This document shows positions 1-9,715 of a stretch of 64,000 bases of DNA, one piece after another (position 1 is the stretch's first letter; each line of letters opens with the position of its first letter). The stretch is from Terriglobales bacterium (lineage in GTDB: Bacteria > Acidobacteriota > Terriglobia > Terriglobales > Acidobacteriaceae). The translations under genes were made by a program, and so were the position numbers. Location: contig DATMXP010000043.1 in the NCBI GenBank assembly GCA_035561515.1, positions 1 through 64,000 on the forward strand. The letters run 5' to 3'. Below the pieces are notes generated by a model. It searched no databases, was not told the DNA's origin, and worked only from the letters and a program-made list of their open reading frames with translations.

Positions 1-14
1 CCCCTCCCCAGTTA

Positions 15-117
15 GAAAACAAACGACTTGCAAGACGGACTATGAAAACAAAGCACTTATAAGTTGATGATTCTACAGCCAGTTAGGCTACAGATTTGAT
101 AACAAAGAACTTAGCTG
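15..117. repeat. Three imperfect 20-bp direct repeats
   Basis: Copies lie at 15-34, 44-63 and 98-117. The first two share GAAAACAAA, then ACTT three bases further on, and end in AAG. The third reads GATAACAAAGAACTTAGCTG. Spacings are 29 and 54 bases. Function is unknown. They could be protein-binding sites (iterons) upstream of a gene outside the window, or decayed repeats. Confidence 0.4.
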
Positions 118-410
118 CGGGCACAAGATGTTGTGTTCTCCTCAACTGGCTTTTAGCTCTTAGTCCCCGAAAGCGAAGACTGGTCGGGCGTCCTCGTCAC
201 AGACCGACGCAACTGCGGCGGACAGGAGTGTTCGCCCTACACACGATTTCACTACCTACATTTTCAGAATAGCAATTTGGGTGGGGGCATCATGCCACGG
301 TTTTGAAATTTATTTTGCGAATGTTTTCAAGACTATGCGGGGAAATGGGCGTCGCGACCCCCTTGACACTAATTGGAGCGGGTTGTGCCGAAATGGGAAG
401 ATAGAAATCC

Positions 411-436
411 ACCACAGAGACACAGAAGCACAGAGA
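411..436. repeat. Dispersed repeat, ACCACAGAGACACAGA type
   Basis: A purine-rich intergenic stretch with the periodic words ACCACAGAGACACAG and AAGCACAGAGA. It resembles the element at 25851-25880 (ACCACAAAGGACACGAAG), which suggests a family of intergenic repeats. It is non-coding in every sensible frame. Confidence 0.5.
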
Positions 437-523
437 CTTCAACAGGAAAGAAATCGGTCTGAACGCTGGTGGCAGTCCGGTCTTTTCGGCATAGAACGCT
501 AGCCCGGTGTCAAATGGAGGCGT

Positions 524-2026
524 TCATCTCAGCGTTTTTTCCCGGTGCAGCTTGTATGCGCGGACAAGAAGGGACAAGCCGATCCAAATCGCGACGACGG
601 CGAACGCATACGCCAAGGCACGAGGGAAAAATAGAAACACGACGGCCAATGCCACAAGAATTATTCCCGACCAAGCGGTGACGCGGGCCTCGACTGATTC
701 CAGCACTCGGCGATTGGTGAAGGCAGCGCCAATGGTGTTGCCCAAGCGAACGGCTCCAGCGGCGGCGCGGCCCGCGCTTCCTGAGCCGCCTGCCATTGCA
801 GGCCGAGGATGGCTTGGTTCTCCGGGCGCCCGCACCCTTTGTTTTTTGTCCAACACCAACTCTGTCGCATTCGCCAAGTCGTGGAGGTACATCTGTTCCA
901 TCTCGCGGGCGAACCCATCATCTTCCACGACGACGTCGAGTTCGCAGTTGCCGAGCCAACTCGCCATGTTCAGGTTGGTGGAACCGACGCGGGCCCAATG
1001 GCCGTCGGCGACCGCCGTTTTTGCGTGCAACATAGTCCCATTCCACTCAAAGACACGCACGCCTGCATCCAGCAGCGTTCGGTACCCAGCACGCGACAAC
1101 GGCCGGAGCACCGGGATATCCGTTCCGTTCGGCACAAGCAGCCGGACATCCACCCCGTCTTTGGCGGCAGCTCGCAGACCCTGCACATAGGCGGCGGTAC
1201 CCGCGTAATAAGCATCGGTCAGCCAGAGGCGTTCTCGTGCTAACGCTGCCACCAACTGGTCAAAACGGAAAATTCCAGCCGTCGCCGGTATCGTTGCGAC
1301 AACCCGGAGACTGACATCGCCGGCCTGTATACCAGTGACTGGCTGGCTGATTTCCAGGTCTGGAAACGGATCGCCCGTCATGGACCAGACCTGCGCAAAC
1401 GCACGCTCGATTTCCTGAACGGCCGGTCCGCGAACTTCGATCCCTGTGTCTCGCCAGGGTTCAAGATTTTTGGCCGGATCGCCAGCCCACATGCGTCCAA
1501 CGCAGAGGCCGGTGACAAAACCTACTTCGCCGTCGACGACGATGCTTTTCCGGTGGTCCCGCGAGAGCCAACCGAATGGCGAATCGAAACGCGGCGAGTT
1601 ATAACAACGGACCTCGATTCCACCATTCCGAAGGGAGTTCCAGAATTTTCGAGAAGTCTTTCCGAGGCCGCCGAGCCAGTCATAGATCAGCCGGACTTTG
1701 ACGCCTTCTTTCGCCTTGGCAATCAGGGCATCGGCGAACATGCGGCCAGTGCTGTCTTCATGAATGATGTAGCTTTCGAAATGAATATGCCTGCGAGCGC
1801 GCGCGATGGCGTCAAGCCAGGCCGGGTAATTTTCCCGTGCGTCCCTGAGCAACCGAACGCTGTTGCCGTCGATCAACTGGGCTCCAGAGGCTCGTGAGAA
1901 GGCGTGATCGGCGACCTGCCGGAGAGACTGGCGGACCTGCCACTCGTCCGGCTTGGTTCTCATGCGGGCAACGGAGTGCCACTGCCGTCCGAGGACATCC
2001 TTCCGTGACAGGTCTCTGAAAGCCAT
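524..2026 (-). CDS. Phospholipase D family protein, cardiolipin synthase-like
   Basis: A 500-residue protein with two HKD phosphodiesterase motifs: HRKSIVVD (His158, Lys160, Asp165) and HAKTAVAD (His334, Lys336, Asp341). This is the bilobal layout of bacterial cardiolipin synthases, which condense phosphatidylglycerol through a phosphohistidine intermediate. There is no N-terminal membrane anchor as in ClsA. Instead residues 451-488 form one or two hydrophobic segments followed by a basic tail, so membrane attachment is probably C-terminal. The ATG sits two bases after the TAG stop of the upstream antiporter gene, implying co-transcription. Cardiolipin synthase is the best guess; a general phospholipase D or transphosphatidylase remains possible. 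Confidence 0.88.
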   Translation of the reverse strand: MAFRDLSRKDVLGRQWHSVARMRTKPDEWQVRQSLRQVADHAFSRASGAQLIDGNSVRLLRDARENYPAWLDAIARARRHIHFESYIIHEDSTGRMFADALIAKAKEGVKVRLIYDWLGGLGKTSRKFWNSLRNGGIEVRCYNSPRFDSPFGWLSRDHRKSIVVDGEVGFVTGLCVGRMWAGDPAKNLEPWRDTGIEVRGPAVQEIERAFAQVWSMTGDPFPDLEISQPVTGIQAGDVSLRVVATIPATAGIFRFDQLVAALARERLWLTDAYYAGTAAYVQGLRAAAKDGVDVRLLVPNGTDIPVLRPLSRAGYRTLLDAGVRVFEWNGTMLHAKTAVADGHWARVGSTNLNMASWLGNCELDVVVEDDGFAREMEQMYLHDLANATELVLDKKQRVRAPGEPSHPRPAMAGGSGSAGRAAAGAVRLGNTIGAAFTNRRVLESVEARVTAWSGIILVALAVVFLFFPRALAYAFAVVAIWIGLSLLVRAYKLHREKTLR

Positions 2027-2028
2027 TG

Positions 2029-3744
2029 CTAACCATTCAAATCCGGGTGTGCAGTGGCGAGCGAATCGGTGCCGTAAAGCCGGCGTCGAACGGTCTCCCT
2101 CTGCTCTGCGATAAAGCGGAAGTCCGCATTGTCGGCACGCGTAACCGCTTCGGCGAGCGCTACCCCGACTTCGGCTTCGCCCGAAGCCACGACATCCGCG
2201 CCGGCGGCTTTGAGCGCTGCCGTGTCGCGCAGATGCGTGCAGCGAACGAGTATATGCACCTTGGGATTCACCAGCCGCACTTGCCTGACGATCTCGGCTG
2301 CGTCTTCTACGTCGGTACTCAGGATGAAACTACCGGCGCTTGCGATACCAGCTTCCTCGAGTGTCCCCGGCCGCAGCACGTCGCCATACAGAGCCTTGAT
2401 GCCATCGGCCTTCATCTTGCGAACGGTTTCGAGATTCAACTCGATCACGGTGACCGAGTTGCCGCGGTCGGTCAAGAGTTGATGGACAATTCGTCCTACC
2501 GGGCCAAAGCCAACAAGGATGCAGTCGCTTGCGGTCTGTGCCACACGATCAGACGCAGAAACTGGGGCTTGCTTCTCAAACGAAGACGAGTAGGCACGGG
2601 CGTAGTGGTAGATATAAGGGTTGGCGGCGATTGAGATGACGGAGGAAGCCACGAGCGCGTTCCAGCCGACATCGTTGATCAATCCAAGCTGACGGGCAAC
2701 CGACCCCAAGATGAAGCTGAACTCACCGACCTGACTGAACGCTGCGCCGACGGGAATGGCCGTTGGCAGCGGCACGCCGAGGAGGCGAACGGTGGTGAGG
2801 GCGGCAAGAGGTTTGACGAGAACCACCGCAAGCAAAACTGCCGCAATCACCAGTGGGGCCTGGAAGAGGCTTCGCGGATCGAACAACATGCCAACGGAAA
2901 CGAAGAAGAGCACCGCGAAGGCATCGCGCATTGGAATCGCGTCGCTGGCGGCGCGCGCGGCAAAGTCGGAACGTCCGACGGCGAGTCCCGCGAGGAAGGC
3001 TCCGAGCGCCATGGACACGCCGAAAATCTGAGCTGAACCAACCGCTATGCCAAGCGCAAGCACAAGCACAGCCAGCGTGAAGAGTTCACGTGAGCGGGTC
3101 TTCTCGATCAGTTCCAAAATGCGCGGGATTACCCATTTGCCAAGAATCACGATGACGGCAACGAGCAGAACAACTTTCAGTCCTGCCCACCCAAGTGCAG
3201 AAGAGGCGCTCTGCGCTACGCTCTGGGGAGAAAAGAAGATGGGCAACAGCAGCAGCGCTGCTACCGTGAGAAGATCCTCGACGACGGTCCAACCGATTGC
3301 GATGTGACCTATGAGTGCGTGCAGGTCGTGATGCTCGCCGAGTACGTGGGCCATGACGACGGTACTCGCGACCGATATGGCGCCGCCCAGAATCAAACCG
3401 GGAGTCCAGTCCCATCCGAAGACCCGCAGTAATAGCGCCAGCCCAACCGTGGAAATCGTGCTCTGCACAAGGGCGCCGGGAATCGCGACTCGCCATACGG
3501 CGAATAGTTCGTTCAAATTGAAGCGCAGTCCGATTCCGAATAGCAGCAGGATGACGCCGATTTCTGCGAACTGCTCCGCGATGGCATGGTTGGCAACGAA
3601 TCCGGGAGTGAACGGCCCGACCGCAATGCCGGCCAGCAAATAGCCAATGATGGGAGAGAGTTTGAGTCTCAGGGCGAGAAAGCCGAACACCAGTGCCCCG
3701 ACCAGACCGCCGGTGAAAGTCAAGAGTACGCCGAGTTCATGCAT
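2029..3744 (-). CDS. Kef/YbaL-type cation:proton antiporter with TrkA-N domain
   Basis: The first ~370 residues form the multi-helix CPA2 exchanger domain ([20 protein letters not shown], then [13 protein letters not shown]). Residues ~407-525 form a Rossmann TrkA-N domain beginning [13 protein letters not shown], which in KefB/KefC/YbaL binds nucleotide and gates ion flow. It predicts an inner-membrane K+(Na+)/H+ antiporter controlled by cytoplasmic nucleotides. The ATG at 3744 (MHELGVLL) is preceded by TGGAGC at suitable spacing; a TTG at 3783 would add 13 residues. No glutathione-sensor partner (KefF/KefG) is adjacent, so a glutathione-gated role is not supported. Confidence 0.9.
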   Translation of the reverse strand: MHELGVLLTFTGGLVGALVFGFLALRLKLSPIIGYLLAGIAVGPFTPGFVANHAIAEQFAEIGVILLLFGIGLRFNLNELFAVWRVAIPGALVQSTISTVGLALLLRVFGWDWTPGLILGGAISVASTVVMAHVLGEHHDLHALIGHIAIGWTVVEDLLTVAALLLLPIFFSPQSVAQSASSALGWAGLKVVLLVAVIVILGKWVIPRILELIEKTRSRELFTLAVLVLALGIAVGSAQIFGVSMALGAFLAGLAVGRSDFAARAASDAIPMRDAFAVLFFVSVGMLFDPRSLFQAPLVIAAVLLAVVLVKPLAALTTVRLLGVPLPTAIPVGAAFSQVGEFSFILGSVARQLGLINDVGWNALVASSVISIAANPYIYHYARAYSSSFEKQAPVSASDRVAQTASDCILVGFGPVGRIVHQLLTDRGNSVTVIELNLETVRKMKADGIKALYGDVLRPGTLEEAGIASAGSFILSTDVEDAAEIVRQVRLVNPKVHILVRCTHLRDTAALKAAGADVVASGEAEVGVALAEAVTRADNADFRFIAEQRETVRRRLYGTDSLATAHPDLNG

Positions 3745-3804
3745 CGCTGGGCTCCAGGTGTCACCGAGAATCGCTGCGAACAATATATTAAATAGTGTGG
3801 CTGG

Positions 3805-4464
3805 TTAGTTGTGCGGAGGATCGAGCGATTTCGCGACTGGAACCTGCCATTTGCGGTGAATGGCGATCATGCGGATCGCAAAGCAGACGATGGCACTCAC
3901 AATGGCCACCAATGTCGAGGGCAGGTGCAGGTACACTCCGCCGACAAACAGGGTGGCTCCAGCCAGCGCGGCTAGAGCGTAGACGTCGGTTCTGAAGACG
4001 GCGGGGACCTCTGAGACCAATACATCGCGTACCACTCCACCGCCGATTCCGGTGACCATTCCCAACAGCGCTGCCGGACCGGGACCCAAGCCGTAGGCGA
4101 GCGTCTTGCCTGCTCCGGATACGGCGAACAGAGCCAGTCCAGCGGCGTCAAAGATGAGCACAGCATTTCGGAACCGGCCCAGCTTGTCGTACCAGAAGAA
4201 GATGACGAACCCGGCCAAGGCAGAGACTGCGACGTATTTCCAGTCACTAATGGACGCCGGCGGAATGGCACCAATGATGAGATCTCGGGTTATGCCGCCG
4301 ACCGAGCCGGCTACAAACGACAGGACAAGAACGCCGAATAAATCGAGCCTATGCCTGGCGCCAGCGACAGCGCCGCTTATGGCAAAGACGAAAGTTCCGG
4401 AGAGGTCAAAGATCCGCAACAGCAAGCTGACAACCACTTCCTCTGTCGGTTGCATGATCATCAT
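3805..4464 (-). CDS. TRIC/UPF0126 family membrane protein (YadS/YicG-like)
   Basis: About 219 residues with two repeated three-helix units. Each has a Gly-rich kinked helix and a VGG(I/V)-type motif (SVGGITRDLIIG in the first, GIGGGVVRDVLVS in the second), the hallmark of the duplicated UPF0126/PF03458 fold related to TRIC cation channels. E. coli homologues have been linked to glycine uptake. The start was chosen because the ATG at 4464 overlaps the TGA of the upstream peptidase gene as ATGA. A longer frame to 4653 would only add antisense-like, Arg/Ser-rich sequence. Substrate cannot be told from sequence. Confidence 0.88.
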   Translation of the reverse strand: MMIMQPTEEVVVSLLLRIFDLSGTFVFAISGAVAGARHRLDLFGVLVLSFVAGSVGGITRDLIIGAIPPASISDWKYVAVSALAGFVIFFWYDKLGRFRNAVLIFDAAGLALFAVSGAGKTLAYGLGPGPAALLGMVTGIGGGVVRDVLVSEVPAVFRTDVYALAALAGATLFVGGVYLHLPSTLVAIVSAIVCFAIRMIAIHRKWQVPVAKSLDPPHN

Positions 4465-5690
4465 GGTGACAGCCAGGCCTGTGCGGCGACAACCATTGTT
4501 TCCACTCCAGTTTGCAGAGTCGGATGAATGACCGGGGCAAAACGCGGGTTGTGATTCGTGGGAAGATCGGTGAGTCGACCCGCCTGCTTTGCTTTGTTGT
4601 AGGTATCCGGGTCGGTTCCTCCGACGAACCAGAAGACGGAAGGCACCTTCCATTCGGATCCGAATAAGCCGAAATCTTCACTGGCCGTACTGGGCCTGAC
4701 TTCGCGGAGGCGATCTGGACCAAAATGCCCGCGAAATGCAGTTACCACGCGGTTGGTCGTTTCGGGGTCGTTTTTGACCAGTGGGTATCGATCCAGGGGT
4801 GTGATCTCCGGCTTCTTCACTGCTCCCGAGGCTGCGGCTTCCGCGTTGACGATTCGTTCAATGGCGTTGAGCACTCGCGTACGAACGCCTTCGTTGAATG
4901 TCCGCACGTTGAGTTTGATGAGCGCCTCGTCGGGGATGACGTTCTCCTTGGTGCCAGCCTGCAATGCTCCCACGGTGATGACCGCCGACTCGGTTGCGGC
5001 GACCTCGCGCGAAACGATGGTCTGCAAACGAAGAACGGTCGCTGCGGCCATCACCACAGGGTCGATACTGGCTTCGGGCATGGAACCGTGGGCTCCTCGG
5101 CCGAATAACCGCACCTGCAGACTGTCTCCCGCCGAGGTAATAACGCCTGATCTCCAGCCTATATTGCCGGCGGGACCGACCATGACATGCTGTCCGAGGA
5201 TGACGTCGGGCTTGGGGAAGCGGCTGAACATGACGTCGTCGATCATGGCGCGGGATCCGGTTCCGATCTCTTCCGCCGGCTGGAAGACGGCCATCAGCGT
5301 TCCATGCCATTGCTGGCGGCTCTGAGCCAACAGCGTGGAAGCACCCACGAGCCAGGTAACATGCATGTCATGTCCGCAAGCGTGCATCACCTTTACTGAT
5401 CTTCCGTCTTCGCCGACCGCGGTAACGTCGCTTGCATAGGGCAAGCCGGTAGCTTCTTCCACGGGCAGGGCATCCATATCTGCACGAAGCATGACGGTCG
5501 GCCCTTCGCCATTTCGCAAGAGACCGACTACACCGGTTTTGCCGATGCCGGTTGTGACTTCGAATCCGGCAGCGCGCAAACGATCTGCTGCGAGTCCCGC
5601 AGTACGACTCTCCTGCATGGATAACTCAGGGTGGGCGTGAACATCTTTATAGAAGGATTCGAGATCCGGAAGCAGCGGCTTAACATTCAT
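4461..5690 (-). CDS. M20 family amidohydrolase/peptidase
   Basis: A 409-residue cytoplasmic metallohydrolase of the M20D amidohydrolase group, which removes acyl groups from N-acyl amino acids. Visible signatures are HAHPELS near the N-terminus, RADMDALP (69-76), the metal-site motif ACGHDMH (Cys105, His107), PAEE with the catalytic Glu (140-141), GQH (His168) and a C-terminal HNPRFAP. A dimerisation insert starts near RLFGRGAHGS. It lacks a signal peptide. It is translationally coupled to the downstream TRIC-like gene. The amino-acyl substrate cannot be predicted. Confidence 0.9.
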   Translation of the reverse strand: MNVKPLLPDLESFYKDVHAHPELSMQESRTAGLAADRLRAAGFEVTTGIGKTGVVGLLRNGEGPTVMLRADMDALPVEEATGLPYASDVTAVGEDGRSVKVMHACGHDMHVTWLVGASTLLAQSRQQWHGTLMAVFQPAEEIGTGSRAMIDDVMFSRFPKPDVILGQHVMVGPAGNIGWRSGVITSAGDSLQVRLFGRGAHGSMPEASIDPVVMAAATVLRLQTIVSREVAATESAVITVGALQAGTKENVIPDEALIKLNVRTFNEGVRTRVLNAIERIVNAEAAASGAVKKPEITPLDRYPLVKNDPETTNRVVTAFRGHFGPDRLREVRPSTASEDFGLFGSEWKVPSVFWFVGGTDPDTYNKAKQAGRLTDLPTNHNPRFAPVIHPTLQTGVETMVVAAQAWLSP

Positions 5691-5865
5691 GGAGGCGTCC
5701 TTAGGCTTGCTATGGCAAGGAGCACGGTTCCGCTACGCGGAGCAGATTATATACGCCGAGGCCAGAGCTGGCTCAGGTGTGTACTGATGCGAACTTTACG
5801 CGTTTCGCTGTTCGGCGCGGGGCAGGAATGAGGAGTGGAATGCATCGGGGCAAGAGGAGTATCTA

Positions 5866-6648
5866 ATGAATATGCGAATGCCGGCGATTTTCTTCGGACA
5901 CGGAAATCCCATGAACGCCCTGCTGCACAACACGTACACGGAGCAGTGGGCAGCGATCGGGGCACGTGTGCCACGTCCGAAAGCGATTCTTTGCATCTCG
6001 GCGCACTGGTACGTGGAAGATGCCGCCGTGACGGTAAGCACAGCCCCGCGGACCATCCACGATTTCGGAGGCTTTCCGCGTGAGCTCTATGAGGTGCAGT
6101 ACTCCGCGCCGGGAGAGCCTGATGTTGCGCGTCGTGTACAGCAACTGCTCGCTCCGCTGCCGGTCCGGCTTGATGACCGATGGGGACTTGATCACGGCGC
6201 CTGGTCGGTATTGCGCCATGTATATCCAAGAGCCGATGTACCGGTCGTGCAGCTCAGCATCGACGAGAGACAACCGGCTTCTTTCCATTACGAGATTGGT
6301 GAACGCCTGGCACCCTTGCGTGAAGAAGGCATTCTCATCGCGGGCAGCGGAAATGTTGTTCACAACCTCCATACGTACGCGTGGGGGAGACGCCCGCAAG
6401 AGCCTTATGACTGGACGGTATCGTTCGAAAGAAGAGTCCGTGAAGTGATACTCGCGGGAGAGCACAAGCCGCTCATCGATTACGAGAAGAGGCTGGGCCG
6501 CGAGGCACTGCTCGCCGCACCTACCCCTGACCACTATCTGCCGCTGTTGTATGTGGTCGGAACGCGCGCTAGTTCTGAGTCTGTTTCCTTCCCAGTCGAG
6601 GGTGTGGATGGTGGGTCGATCTCAATGTTGGCGGTGCAATTGAGTTGA
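5866..6648 (+). CDS. ygiD: DODA-type extradiol ring-cleavage dioxygenase (YgiD-like)
   Basis: A 260-residue protein of the LigB/DODA superfamily. Expected metal ligands are His12 (FFGHGNP), His47 (ISAHWY) and His223 (PDHYLP). His166 (GNVVHNLH) is the likely catalytic base. The spacings 35, 119 and 57 residues match E. coli YgiD almost exactly. YgiD cleaves L-DOPA at the 4,5 bond in vitro; its physiological substrate is unclear. A strong GAGGAG ribosome binding site lies six bases before the ATG. It is divergent from the M20 peptidase gene, with which it shares a 175-base intergenic region. Confidence 0.92.
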   Translation: MNMRMPAIFFGHGNPMNALLHNTYTEQWAAIGARVPRPKAILCISAHWYVEDAAVTVSTAPRTIHDFGGFPRELYEVQYSAPGEPDVARRVQQLLAPLPVRLDDRWGLDHGAWSVLRHVYPRADVPVVQLSIDERQPASFHYEIGERLAPLREEGILIAGSGNVVHNLHTYAWGRRPQEPYDWTVSFERRVREVILAGEHKPLIDYEKRLGREALLAAPTPDHYLPLLYVVGTRASSESVSFPVEGVDGGSISMLAVQLS

Positions 6649-6703
6649 GCAGCAGCGGCACTGCGTACATAGACGCTGGAGCATACGGCAGCACTAGGCG
6701 GGC

Positions 6704-6988
6704 TTACTCAGCGGCGATCGGTTTCCAGAGGTAGAAGTAATCGCCATCACTTGAGGTAGCGATCTCAATGTTGGTCTTCCTGGTTGCTCGATGGATCGCC
6801 GAACGGAGATCCGCTACTGAACCGGGGAAATCGCTCAGCGGGATCTTGATGGCGCGGCCTTGCTTGAGTTGATCCAATTCAGAGAGGACTTTTGCGAGAA
6901 GCGCATGATGGCGTCCCTTGCGTCCACTGGGCAGGTCGCTCTGCGAAATGGTCTCAAACTTTACGCTGTCTGGCTTCCGCGCGTTCAT
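6704..6988 (-). CDS. Small conserved-looking protein of unknown function
   Basis: 94 residues, mixed charged, no signal peptide or membrane segment. It begins MNARKPDSVKFETI and ends DGDYFYLWKP. The central part (LLAKVLSELDQLKQGRAIKI, then LRSAIHRATRKTNIEIATS) alternates predicted helix and strand and ends in aromatic residues, reminiscent of small DNA- or RNA-binding folds, but no family was recognised. It stands alone between ygiD and the response regulator gene. The codon pattern fits a real gene. Confidence 0.6.
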   Translation of the reverse strand: MNARKPDSVKFETISQSDLPSGRKGRHHALLAKVLSELDQLKQGRAIKIPLSDFPGSVADLRSAIHRATRKTNIEIATSSDGDYFYLWKPIAAE

Positions 6989-7200
6989 AACGTAGGCGAG
7001 CGTATAAGTAGTATCGGCCCGTATCCTTACCGTACTCTGAATATCTCTGAAATCAAGCCTAATCCTGTCGAATCAGTACGCCAAAAAGCGCCGCTGTCGT
7101 CGCGTTAAACCGTCGAGAAAAGGTGCTCTATAAATGTGCAAAAGATTCACCCCGTATGAGCTGCGCGGTGGTAGTGTCTGGCGTGGTAATGCGGTGGATT

Positions 7201-7668
7201 ATGTACGAGAGCAAAGTACAAACGGTCGCTATCGACGAGGTCGTGGCAAAGTGGCGCTTTCGACACGGGGCCTGTCCATTCGTGCTGGTGGTGGATGACG
7301 ACGAGGTCGCTGCGGAAACAGTCGCAACGGCCTTACGTGAAATAGGGTATGCGGTCGTGATCGCCTACGACGGCGAATCGGCGCTGCAGTTGGCGAGCCT
7401 AGCACCGCCCGACCTGATGATTACGGACATCAGCATGCCAGGAATGGACGGATTGGAATTGTCGATCCGCATGCATGAATCGTTCCCCAGTTGCAGAATC
7501 CTTCTATTTTCAGGGCTATCCGACGACTGCGAATTGCTTGTGGAGAATCGAGAGCGAGGATTCAACTTCCCCCTGCTGACAAAGCCAGCCCCAATGGCGG
7601 CCCTCCTCCAACTGGCGTGTCAGCAACTTCTTTCACCCACTACCCAACAAAAGACAGCGAAAGCTTAA
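7201..7668 (+). CDS. Receiver-only response regulator
   Basis: The receiver domain spans residues ~26-145: acidic pocket VDDDE (32-35), phospho-acceptor Asp76 (MITDISMPGMDG), switch Ser104 (LLFSG) and Lys128 (LLTKPAP). No output domain follows, so it probably acts by protein contact or phosphotransfer (CheY/Spo0F style). The N-terminus is uncertain: in-frame starts lie at 7123 (GTG), 7156, 7189 and 7201, none with a good ribosome binding site. The next gene, an HTH protein, starts immediately after the TAA, suggesting they work together. No histidine kinase is adjacent. Confidence 0.85.
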   Translation: MYESKVQTVAIDEVVAKWRFRHGACPFVLVVDDDEVAAETVATALREIGYAVVIAYDGESALQLASLAPPDLMITDISMPGMDGLELSIRMHESFPSCRILLFSGLSDDCELLVENRERGFNFPLLTKPAPMAALLQLACQQLLSPTTQQKTAKA

Positions 7669-8067
7669 GTGAAATATATGCATGATCATGTACTCAGCTC
7701 CTGGAAAGAAATAGCGGCATACATGGGAAAAGGCGTGCGAACCGTACAAAGATGGGAACTCGAGATGGGACTTCCCGTCCGGCGCCCTGGACGAGAACGG
7801 CACATTGTAGTCGCGTACATTGCGGACCTTGACGAGTGGGTGAAAGGAGACAAACGGTGCCGAATCGAAGCCGCTTCGCCACAAGAGCTGTGCGACGGCC
7901 CGGCAATCAGACCAACAGAGCAACGCAAACAGATAGCTGACGAACTGCGACGTTTGCACTGGCTGATCAAGAAGATGGAAGCTGCTCTTGCCCAGAATCG
8001 TGAACATGCAACCCAGTTTGCAAATGCCGTGCAGCGCCTTGCAAAAACGAGCAACGGCTGCAACTGA
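7669..8067 (+). CDS. Small HTH DNA-binding protein, excisionase/MerR-like
   Basis: 132 residues. The N-terminal part carries SWKEIAAYMGKGVRTVQRWE, a winged-helix/excisionase-like helix-turn-helix, followed by a wing-like GLPVRRPGRERHIVVAY and ADLDEWV. The C-terminal half (RKQIADELRRLHWLIKKMEA) is a likely amphipathic or coiled-coil helix for dimerisation. The GTG at 7669 abuts the stop of the receiver gene; an ATG at 7678 is the alternative start. The pairing suggests a regulator whose partner is the receiver protein, but that is inference. Confidence 0.8.
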   Translation: MKYMHDHVLSSWKEIAAYMGKGVRTVQRWELEMGLPVRRPGRERHIVVAYIADLDEWVKGDKRCRIEAASPQELCDGPAIRPTEQRKQIADELRRLHWLIKKMEAALAQNREHATQFANAVQRLAKTSNGCN

Positions 8068-8458
8068 GAACGTTTTGAGGCAGAGCTCGGCTGGGGGTTG
8101 AACTTCGATTTCCTTAATACCTGAAAAATAAGCGCCACAAGTGCGTTTAGGCATGAGTTGGCGCGATGCGCTGACCGATTGTCGGTTAGCCTTTTGCGAT
8201 GCCGACCCTCGCACGCCCCATTGGCCGAGATCCCATCGCAGTGTGCCGATTTCAGCGGGCAGTTGCGGCTAAGAACGTTACTGTCGCGCGCACCTTGAAT
8301 GCCGAACTTCGCGCTCTGACATCGAGCCTCCGAATGGAATTCGCGAAGAAAGCACAAATCTGCGCCCAGATTCGCGAACAATGCGAAACCATGCGGCAGC
8401 AGGTCCGGATATTTCGGTTCGGCAAATCAGCAAAATACGTGATGTAAGCGCCGCTGTC
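8068..8458. other. Stretch without a firm gene
   Basis: Between the HTH gene and the converging ABC permease gene. It holds one weak plus-strand frame (8199-8447). No clear terminator, tRNA or repeat was seen. Confidence 0.4.
8199..8447 (+). CDS. Doubtful small ORF, unknown
   Basis: 82 codons, Arg/Ala-rich with several Cys residues and no recognised motif. There is no convincing ribosome binding site before the ATG, and other frames overlap it. It is listed only because it is the longest plus-strand frame in a gene-less stretch. Confidence 0.2.
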   Translation: MPTLARPIGRDPIAVCRFQRAVAAKNVTVARTLNAELRALTSSLRMEFAKKAQICAQIREQCETMRQQVRIFRFGKSAKYVM

Positions 8459-9712
8459 CTACTCGTACCGCAACGCCTCAATCGGGTCGAGACGGGACGC
8501 GCGAAACGCTGGAATCATGCCGCTTACCAATCCTACGAAAGCCAGAATGACCGTGGAAACGATCACGCTTGACGGGGAGATGATGAGCCTGATGTCACCG
8601 GCCTCTCCGTGTTGGGCGAGAGCGCTGTAGAACGTGAGGTTCCCCACGGCGAACGAAATGATGTAAGCCAGCAGGATGCCCAAGAGGCCGCCCAAGAAGG
8701 TAATGGCCAAGGCTTCCGACAGGAATTGCACGAGGATATCCGTGCGGCGAGCACCAATGGCTTTCTCCACTCCGATCTCGCGCGTGCGTTGGGTGACGCT
8801 TACCAGCATGATATTCATGAGTCCGACGCCACCGATTCCCAGCGTGAGCGTGCCGATGAGCGCCAGCAGGACCTGGAGAGCCATGGTGATGAGACCAAAT
8901 TGCGAGAGCTGTTCCATGAGGCTGAAAACAAAGAGAGCACGTTTGTCATCAGGCCGGAAGTTGTACTGCGTCGCGAGCGTGTTGCGAATGGACCTCTCGA
9001 CTGATCCGTAGTCGGAGCCGAAGAAGTCGAGCCAGATCATGTCGATGTAATGCGTATCACGGAAATCGCTCATGGTCGGGAACGGAATGTACACGGCGCG
9101 ATTGATGCTGTTGTCGGTGCCCTGTTGCGGCCGTGGCTTCAGCACACCGATGACTTCGTACGGTATGCCGTTGATGCGAACCCGTTCTCCAAGCGGAAAG
9201 CGGCCGGAGAACAACTTTTCCCTGGATTCCGATCCGAGTACACAAACGCGGGAACGCATCTGCATATCTTCGGCGTTGTAGAAGCGACCGAGGCTGATTT
9301 GCAGATTCTGGATCTCCTGGATTGCGGGATTCCCCGCCAGAATGCCCCAGGTATAGGATCGGCCTTCATAGCTGACGGGTGCTTGATAGAAGGATTGCGG
9401 GGTTATGCGGGTGATCTGCGGAACATTCACCAGAAGACGATCGATGTCATCGTGGGTGAGGCGGACACTCGTGCCAGCCTTATTGCCACCTGCCTGCTGA
9501 GACGTACGGCCACCAGCAATTCCCATCGCCTGCATACTCGCGTACGACCGGAAGATATTAACGATTGCGGTTGAGAACCCGGTTCCGTAGGCAAGCAAGA
9601 GCACGACCGTAGCAATGCCCCAAGCCATGCCGAGAATGGTGATGGCGCTACGTTGACGGTTCTGCCTAAGTGCGCCGTACGCCTGGACGAGAACGTCTCT
9701 GGGTTTGGCCAT
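8459..9712 (-). CDS. MacB-like ABC transporter permease (FtsX fold)
   Basis: 417 residues. One transmembrane helix near residues 20-45 (SAITILGMAWGIATVVLLLA) is followed by a large periplasmic MacB_PCD-type domain and three C-terminal helices carrying the FtsX signature (LGIGGVGLMNIMLVSVTQRTREIG and EKAIGARRTDIL). MacB-type proteins couple cytoplasmic ATP hydrolysis to export, often with a periplasmic adaptor. No ATPase domain is fused. It follows a paralogous permease gene after a 3-base gap, so the two probably form a heterodimer. Cargo unknown. Confidence 0.92.
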   Translation of the reverse strand: MAKPRDVLVQAYGALRQNRQRSAITILGMAWGIATVVLLLAYGTGFSTAIVNIFRSYASMQAMGIAGGRTSQQAGGNKAGTSVRLTHDDIDRLLVNVPQITRITPQSFYQAPVSYEGRSYTWGILAGNPAIQEIQNLQISLGRFYNAEDMQMRSRVCVLGSESREKLFSGRFPLGERVRINGIPYEVIGVLKPRPQQGTDNSINRAVYIPFPTMSDFRDTHYIDMIWLDFFGSDYGSVERSIRNTLATQYNFRPDDKRALFVFSLMEQLSQFGLITMALQVLLALIGTLTLGIGGVGLMNIMLVSVTQRTREIGVEKAIGARRTDILVQFLSEALAITFLGGLLGILLAYIISFAVGNLTFYSALAQHGEAGDIRLIISPSSVIVSTVILAFVGLVSGMIPAFRASRLDPIEALRYE

Positions 9713-9715
9713 CGG

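Larger units (their letters stand above)
1..523. other. Gene-less left edge
   Basis: No convincing coding sequence is seen. A 73-codon open frame at 281-502 has no recognisable domain and no ribosome binding site. The stretch holds three imperfect 20-base direct repeats (15-117), a copy of a GGCGGACAGGAGTG-type repeat (217-240) and a copy of an ACCACAGAGACACAGA-type repeat (411-436). It lies downstream of the minus-strand phospholipase D-like gene, and no clear terminator for that gene is visible. Confidence 0.6.
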
